7,700 nucleotides of DNA from Veillonellaceae bacterium (GTDB lineage: Bacteria > Bacillota_C > Negativicutes > UBA1444): contig JAAZNU010000256.1 of assembly GCA_012798135.1 (NCBI GenBank), forward strand, positions 1-7,700, written 5' to 3'. The notes below the pieces were generated by a model, which worked only from the letters and a program-made list of their open reading frames with translations, made no database searches and was not told the DNA's origin. The position numbers and the translations under genes were made by a program. Shown here in pieces: positions 4,456 to 7,700 of this stretch. The number at the start of each line of letters is the position of its first letter. Position 1 is the stretch's first letter.

Positions 4456-7400
4456 ATGGGTCGTCGGGTTCGGTTCTGGCGGTCGACGGTCGGAGCGCTG
4501 GCCGTCGCGATGATGTCACTGACGGCGGGGGTGACCGCGCCTGCGGTCGCTGAAGTCACACCCCCCACACACGTCACGGTGGTCGAGTCCGCCGCGTCCC
4601 CGGAAGCGGGGGACCCGGCCCGGGCGGTCGCAGCCCCGCTGCCGAAGACTGGGGCCCGCACCCGGTTGGCGGTGAGTACCTCGAGCCTGCCCGACGCGAC
4701 CGTCGGACAGGCTTACGAGGTGGTGCTGACCGCGACGGGGGGCCGCCCACCGTACACCTGGACTGCCACAGGACTGCCGAACGGTCTGGAGGTGCAGGGC
4801 GACCTGATCACCGGGACACCCACGACTGCGGGCGAGTCCACAGTCACCATCACCGTCACCGACAGCCAGGGCAAGAAGGGCAAATCCGCGTCCACGACGT
4901 TGGTGTTGCGGGCGCTTCAGGCAGGTGCGCCGCTGATGCTGACCACCACCACGCTGCCATCCGGGGCGGTGGGAGTCGTGTACCCCGAGACCACGTTGAC
5001 CGCCTCGGGTGGGACAGACCCCTATCTGTGGTCAGCGACAGGTCTGCCGGACGGGTTGTCCCTGTCCGCAGCTGGGGTCCTGGCGGGCACACCCACCACA
5101 GCCGGCACTTTCCCGGTCACCGTGTCCGTCACCGACACGCTGGGCGGCCATGTCGAGGCACCCTTCACCGTGACGATCGCAGCCAAGGGAACCACGTTGA
5201 GCGTGCCACGCGGGTCCCTCGGCATGCTTCCCGCGCTCGATGGGTTCACCGACCTCACCATCACCACCGTCACCCCGACCGTGGCCGGGGTGACCTGGCA
5301 GGGCGGCGAGACCCTGACAGCCGCGGTCGACATGATCGCCGTGGAGGGCGACACCTTCGTGGCACTTGCCGGGACCGGCTGCACCCTGGACGGGTGCGAC
5401 CAGCCGTGGTCGCTCGGGGTGGCGTTGACCGTCACCGGGATCCAGGCCCCCGACGACGTCGTGCTGGACGGGTTCCCTGCCCCATCCCCGGACCGCGCCG
5501 AGGCTGCCCTCGAGATCGGTGCCGGGATCGCGGTGATGGGGGACGAGGTCACCATCGTGCTGGCTGACCCGGCCGGGGGGCGGGCTGTCGCTGACGCGGT
5601 CGCCGTCTCCGTCGAGGCAGTGGTCGCCGGGGGACTCGCGGACGTGGGCATCTTCCTACTGCGCTGGGACACCGCCCAGGACATTCAGACCCAGCTCGAC
5701 CAGTTGATCGCCGACACCCGGGTGGCATCCGTCGAGGCGAACCTCCTCACCCCCCTCTCAACCGCGAATCTCGTGGGCTACACCGACGAAACGGCTTACA
5801 CCGAGGGCGACACCTGGCACCTCGACATGATCGGCGCGCCCGAGGCGTGGCAGAAGGCCACCGGGACCGGGGTGAAGATCGGCATCCTGGAAACCAGCTT
5901 CGCCCCGCAGCACGAAGACCTGCCCGACCCGCTGTTCCGGGTAGGCCAAGGACAAGGCGACGGGGTGCACGCCGCCCACGTCACCGGATTGGCCTGCGCC
6001 AAGGACAACGGCAAGGGCGTGATCGGGGTCGCACCCGAATGCGACCTCTACGCCGGGGCGATCTACCAGACCCTGGGAGGCTACTACCTGCCCTTTGAGA
6101 CGGAGGCCTTGAAAGACCTCATCACCCTGGGATCCCGTGTCGTCAACGCGTCGTGGACCCTCAACTCCGCGTGCTGGGCGGTCGAAGCGACCGACGATGA
6201 CGGCATTCATCACGAGGCGTGCGACTCTGAGGACCTCGCCGAGTATGCCACCGTGTTCAACACCGCCACCAAGGACCTGGCTCGCGGCAGTTCGAACAGT
6301 TTCGCGACGGTCGCCGCGTACGGCAGCGACACGCTGCTCGTCATCGCCGCCGGCAATGAAGGAATGCCGACCGCCACCAACCTGTGGAGCACCTACGCCC
6401 GGGAGTACAACATCCCCAACGTGCTGACCGTGGCGTCAGTGGACGAGAACGCCAGACTCTCCTACTTCTCCAACTTCGGCGACCAGGTCGACATCGCCGC
6501 CCCGGGCGGATTCGAGACCGACGGCGACACCGTTCTCTACGACGAGGACATCCTCTCCACCGTCGCCAACAACGGCTACGGCCGACAGTCGGGCACCTCC
6601 ATGGCTGCGCCCCTCGTGACCGGTACCGCCGCGCTCGTGGCCCAACTCCACCCCGACTGGACCGGTGAGCACATCGCCGCCTGCCTCACCGGGACCGCGA
6701 CCCGAGATGTCACCGCCCGCAACGACAGAGACGGACTGCAGTTCCCCTACGGCGACTTCATCCCCCTCCTCGACGCCGCCGCAGCGGTCACCTGCCCCGG
6801 CGGGCCGCCCACCGACCGCGGCGGGAACGACTACATCGCCCGTAGCCCCTCCACCGGCCGCGCGGTACGCGTCGCCGATGGTCAGGTCTACGGAATCGCT
6901 GACGGTGGCGTGTTCAACTGTCTCGCCGAGACCCGCGTGGTGTGGGACATCGACTACCTCGACCCGCTGCTGCAGCCCGTCGACAGCATCCAACTCACCT
7001 GCCCATCCGCCGGCGACCCCTGGACCTACACCCCCACCGCCCAAGGCGGGAACACCGGCACCGACGTCATCCTGCGGAACGAGGCCGGCAACGCCTGGCT
7101 CATCAACACCGCTGGGGAGATCCAGACCATCCCCGACGGTGGCACCTACCTCTGCCTCGCCGCGTCCAACCCCGTCATCTGGAACGTCCCCGACGACAAG
7201 ATCAACGCCTGGACCCCCATCGGCACCACCCCCGCCACCTGCGGCCCAAACACTCCAACCGATGACAAGAACATAGTCGCTTGGGGCGGCGACTTCTTAA
7301 GTCAAGGACGTGTCCCGGTCAGTCCTGAACCGGCCCTAGCGGTTGCCGGCGGCGCCTACCACAGTCTGGCGTTGACGGCCGACGGGACCGTCGTCGCCTG

Positions 7401-7700
7401 GGGCGACAACACCTACGGGCAGGCGACCGTCCCGGCCGACCTCACCGGGGTCACCGCCATCGCCGCCGGCTGGGACCACAGTCTCGCATTGACGACCGAC
7501 GGCACCATCATCGCCTGGGGCGACAACACTAACGGGCAGGCGACCGTCCCGGCCGACCTCACCGGGGTCACCGCCATCGCCACCGGCGGCTATCACAGTC
7601 TCGCGTTGACGACCGACGGCACCGTCGTCGCCTGGGGCAGCGACTCCTACGGAGCAACCACCGTCCCGGCCGACCTGACAGGGGTCACCGCCATCGCCGC
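4456..7700 (+). CDS. Secreted multidomain subtilisin-like (S8) serine protease with He_PIG and RCC1-type repeats, C-terminus outside window
   Basis: The frame is open from ATG 4456 past the window end (at least 1081 codons). Residues 1-32 are a Sec-type signal peptide: MGRRVRFWR, a hydrophobic core, then APAVA with likely cleavage after Ala32. Residues 71-153 and 159-244 are two Ig-like He_PIG domains (GLPNGLEVQG...ITGTPTTAG; GLPDGLSLSAAGVLAGTPTT). About 363-431 resembles a subtilase propeptide (ending IADTRVASVEANLL). The S8 domain spans about 451-778: GILETSF puts Glu479 where the catalytic Asp is expected, HAAHVTG gives His505, IAAGNEG gives oxyanion Asn634, and GTSMAAP gives Ser715. Residues 791-849 and 869-929 are two copies of a Cys-containing module. 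From 940 come RCC1-type repeats of 39 residues. The protein is extracellular or surface-held; its substrate is unknown. Several Cys pairs fit an exported protein. Asp-to-Glu may weaken activity. Confidence 0.92.
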   Translation, partial: MGRRVRFWRSTVGALAVAMMSLTAGVTAPAVAEVTPPTHVTVVESAASPEAGDPARAVAAPLPKTGARTRLAVSTSSLPDATVGQAYEVVLTATGGRPPYTWTATGLPNGLEVQGDLITGTPTTAGESTVTITVTDSQGKKGKSASTTLVLRALQAGAPLMLTTTTLPSGAVGVVYPETTLTASGGTDPYLWSATGLPDGLSLSAAGVLAGTPTTAGTFPVTVSVTDTLGGHVEAPFTVTIAAKGTTLSVPRGSLGMLPALDGFTDLTITTVTPTVAGVTWQGGETLTAAVDMIAVEGDTFVALAGTGCTLDGCDQPWSLGVALTVTGIQAPDDVVLDGFPAPSPDRAEAALEIGAGIAVMGDEVTIVLADPAGGRAVADAVAVSVEAVVAGGLADVGIFLLRWDTAQDIQTQLDQLIADTRVASVEANLLTPLSTANLVGYTDETAYTEGDTWHLDMIGAPEAWQKATGTGVKIGILETSFAPQHEDLPDPLFRVGQGQGDGVHAAHVTGLACAKDNGKGVIGVAPECDLYAGAIYQTLGGYYLPFETEALKDLITLGSRVVNASWTLNSACWAVEATDDDGIHHEACDSEDLAEYATVFNTATKDLARGSSNSFATVAAYGSDTLLVIAAGNEGMPTATNLWSTYAREYNIPNVLTVASVDENARLSYFSNFGDQVDIAAPGGFETDGDTVLYDEDILSTVANNGYGRQSGTSMAAPLVTGTAALVAQLHPDWTGEHIAACLTGTATRDVTARNDRDGLQFPYGDFIPLLDAAAAVTCPGGPPTDRGGNDYIARSPSTGRAVRVADGQVYGIADGGVFNCLAETRVVWDIDYLDPLLQPVDSIQLTCPSAGDPWTYTPTAQGGNTGTDVILRNEAGNAWLINTAGEIQTIPDGGTYLCLAASNPVIWNVPDDKINAWTPIGTTPATCGPNTPTDDKNIVAWGGDFLSQGRVPVSPEPALAVAGGAYHSLALTADGTVVAWGDNTYGQATVPADLTGVTAIAAGWDHSLALTTDGTIIAWGDNTNGQATVPADLTGVTAIATGGYHSLALTTDGTVVAWGSDSYGATTVPADLTGVTAIA
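6826..7242 (+). repeat. Two tandem copies of an unnamed ~60-residue Cys module inside the protease
   Basis: Copy A (6826-7002) and copy B (7060-7242) share an order of features: an I-x-R strand, a Gly turn, IADGGVFNCLA versus IPDGGTYLCLA, a V-x-W strand ~7 residues later, and a closing Cys (QLTCP versus PATCGP). Each copy thus has two Cys that could pair. I cannot assign a family; it may be a substrate- or surface-binding module. Confidence 0.6.
7273..7700 (+). repeat. 117-bp tandem repeats encoding RCC1-type beta-propeller blades
   Basis: Units start at 7273, 7390, 7507 and 7624, exactly 117 bp (39 residues) apart; the last is cut by the window edge. The core is VVAWGDNTYGQATVPADL, then GVTAIAAG, HSLALTTDGT. 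The first unit is diverged in protein and codons. Units two and three differ at about ten positions, with 50 identical bases (7415-7464 and 7532-7581), implying recent duplication or gene conversion. RCC1 blades usually build a propeller for protein binding. Confidence 0.85.

Noticed and set aside
4086..4661. 191-codon minus-strand open frame
   Set aside because: Covers the hairpin cluster and the start of the protease; low-complexity Thr/Arg/Pro composition and no start signal.
5022..5684. 220-codon minus-strand open frame
   Set aside because: Antisense to the Ig-like and propeptide part of the protease; Ser/Thr/Pro-rich shadow.
6436..7044. 202-codon minus-strand open frame
   Set aside because: Gly/Val-rich complement of the protease catalytic domain, which carries GTSMAAP in the plus frame.
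7336..7596. Minus-strand repetitive open frame
   Set aside because: Its repeats are only the complement of the RCC1-coding 117-bp units.
7273..7700. Regular repeats as a CRISPR array
   Set aside because: Units are 117 bp, contiguous without spacers, and keep the reading frame; they are protein repeats.

Overview
The window is GC-rich DNA with strong G/C bias at third codon positions, GG(A)GG-type ribosome sites and many ATGA stop/start overlaps. This is typical of an actinobacterium (Actinomycetota); I cannot name the genus. The gene content on the left (start of a giant methylase/helicase, Fic-type toxin remnant, small antitoxin-like proteins, orphan small ORFs) looks like an integrative or conjugative element or another genomic island.

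Positions 1-2115, minus strand, form one tightly packed operon read right to left. It holds two tandem related small proteins (2115-1927 and 1930-1691; the second resembles a VbhA-type antitoxin), then a Fic-family toxin-like gene broken by an apparent one-base deletion and carrying a degenerate FIC motif (1685-1063). Next come a poorly supported ORF with an Asn-rich tripeptide-repeat N-terminus (1066-722), a conserved-looking 101-residue protein (725-420), and the first part of a large N6-adenine methylase/helicase-type protein that leaves the window at position 1. The methylase start is unresolved, because its frame is open without a stop back to an ATG at 810, straight through the 101-residue gene.

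Positions 2116-3690: after a 238-bp divergent spacer comes a plus-strand gene for a Cys-rich, coiled-coil protein (2354-2866). Convergent to it is a minus-strand gene for a probable tandem winged-helix DNA-binding protein (2902-3678), with three 9-bp-spaced GGGRTA repeats just upstream.

Positions 3690-4455 are mostly non-coding and lower in GC. They contain a TTGACA-type promoter candidate, a 16-bp-stem hairpin, a 23-residue ORF made of two 9-residue halves, two terminator-like hairpins and a perfect 13-bp inverted repeat.

Positions 4456-7700 are one plus-strand gene still open at the right edge (at least 1081 codons). It encodes a secreted mosaic subtilase: signal peptide, two He_PIG-type Ig-like domains, a propeptide-like segment, an S8 protease domain with Glu in place of the catalytic Asp, two copies of an unnamed Cys-containing ~60-residue module, and RCC1-type repeats of exactly 39 residues. 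It appears unrelated to the operon on the left and may be host or cargo DNA.
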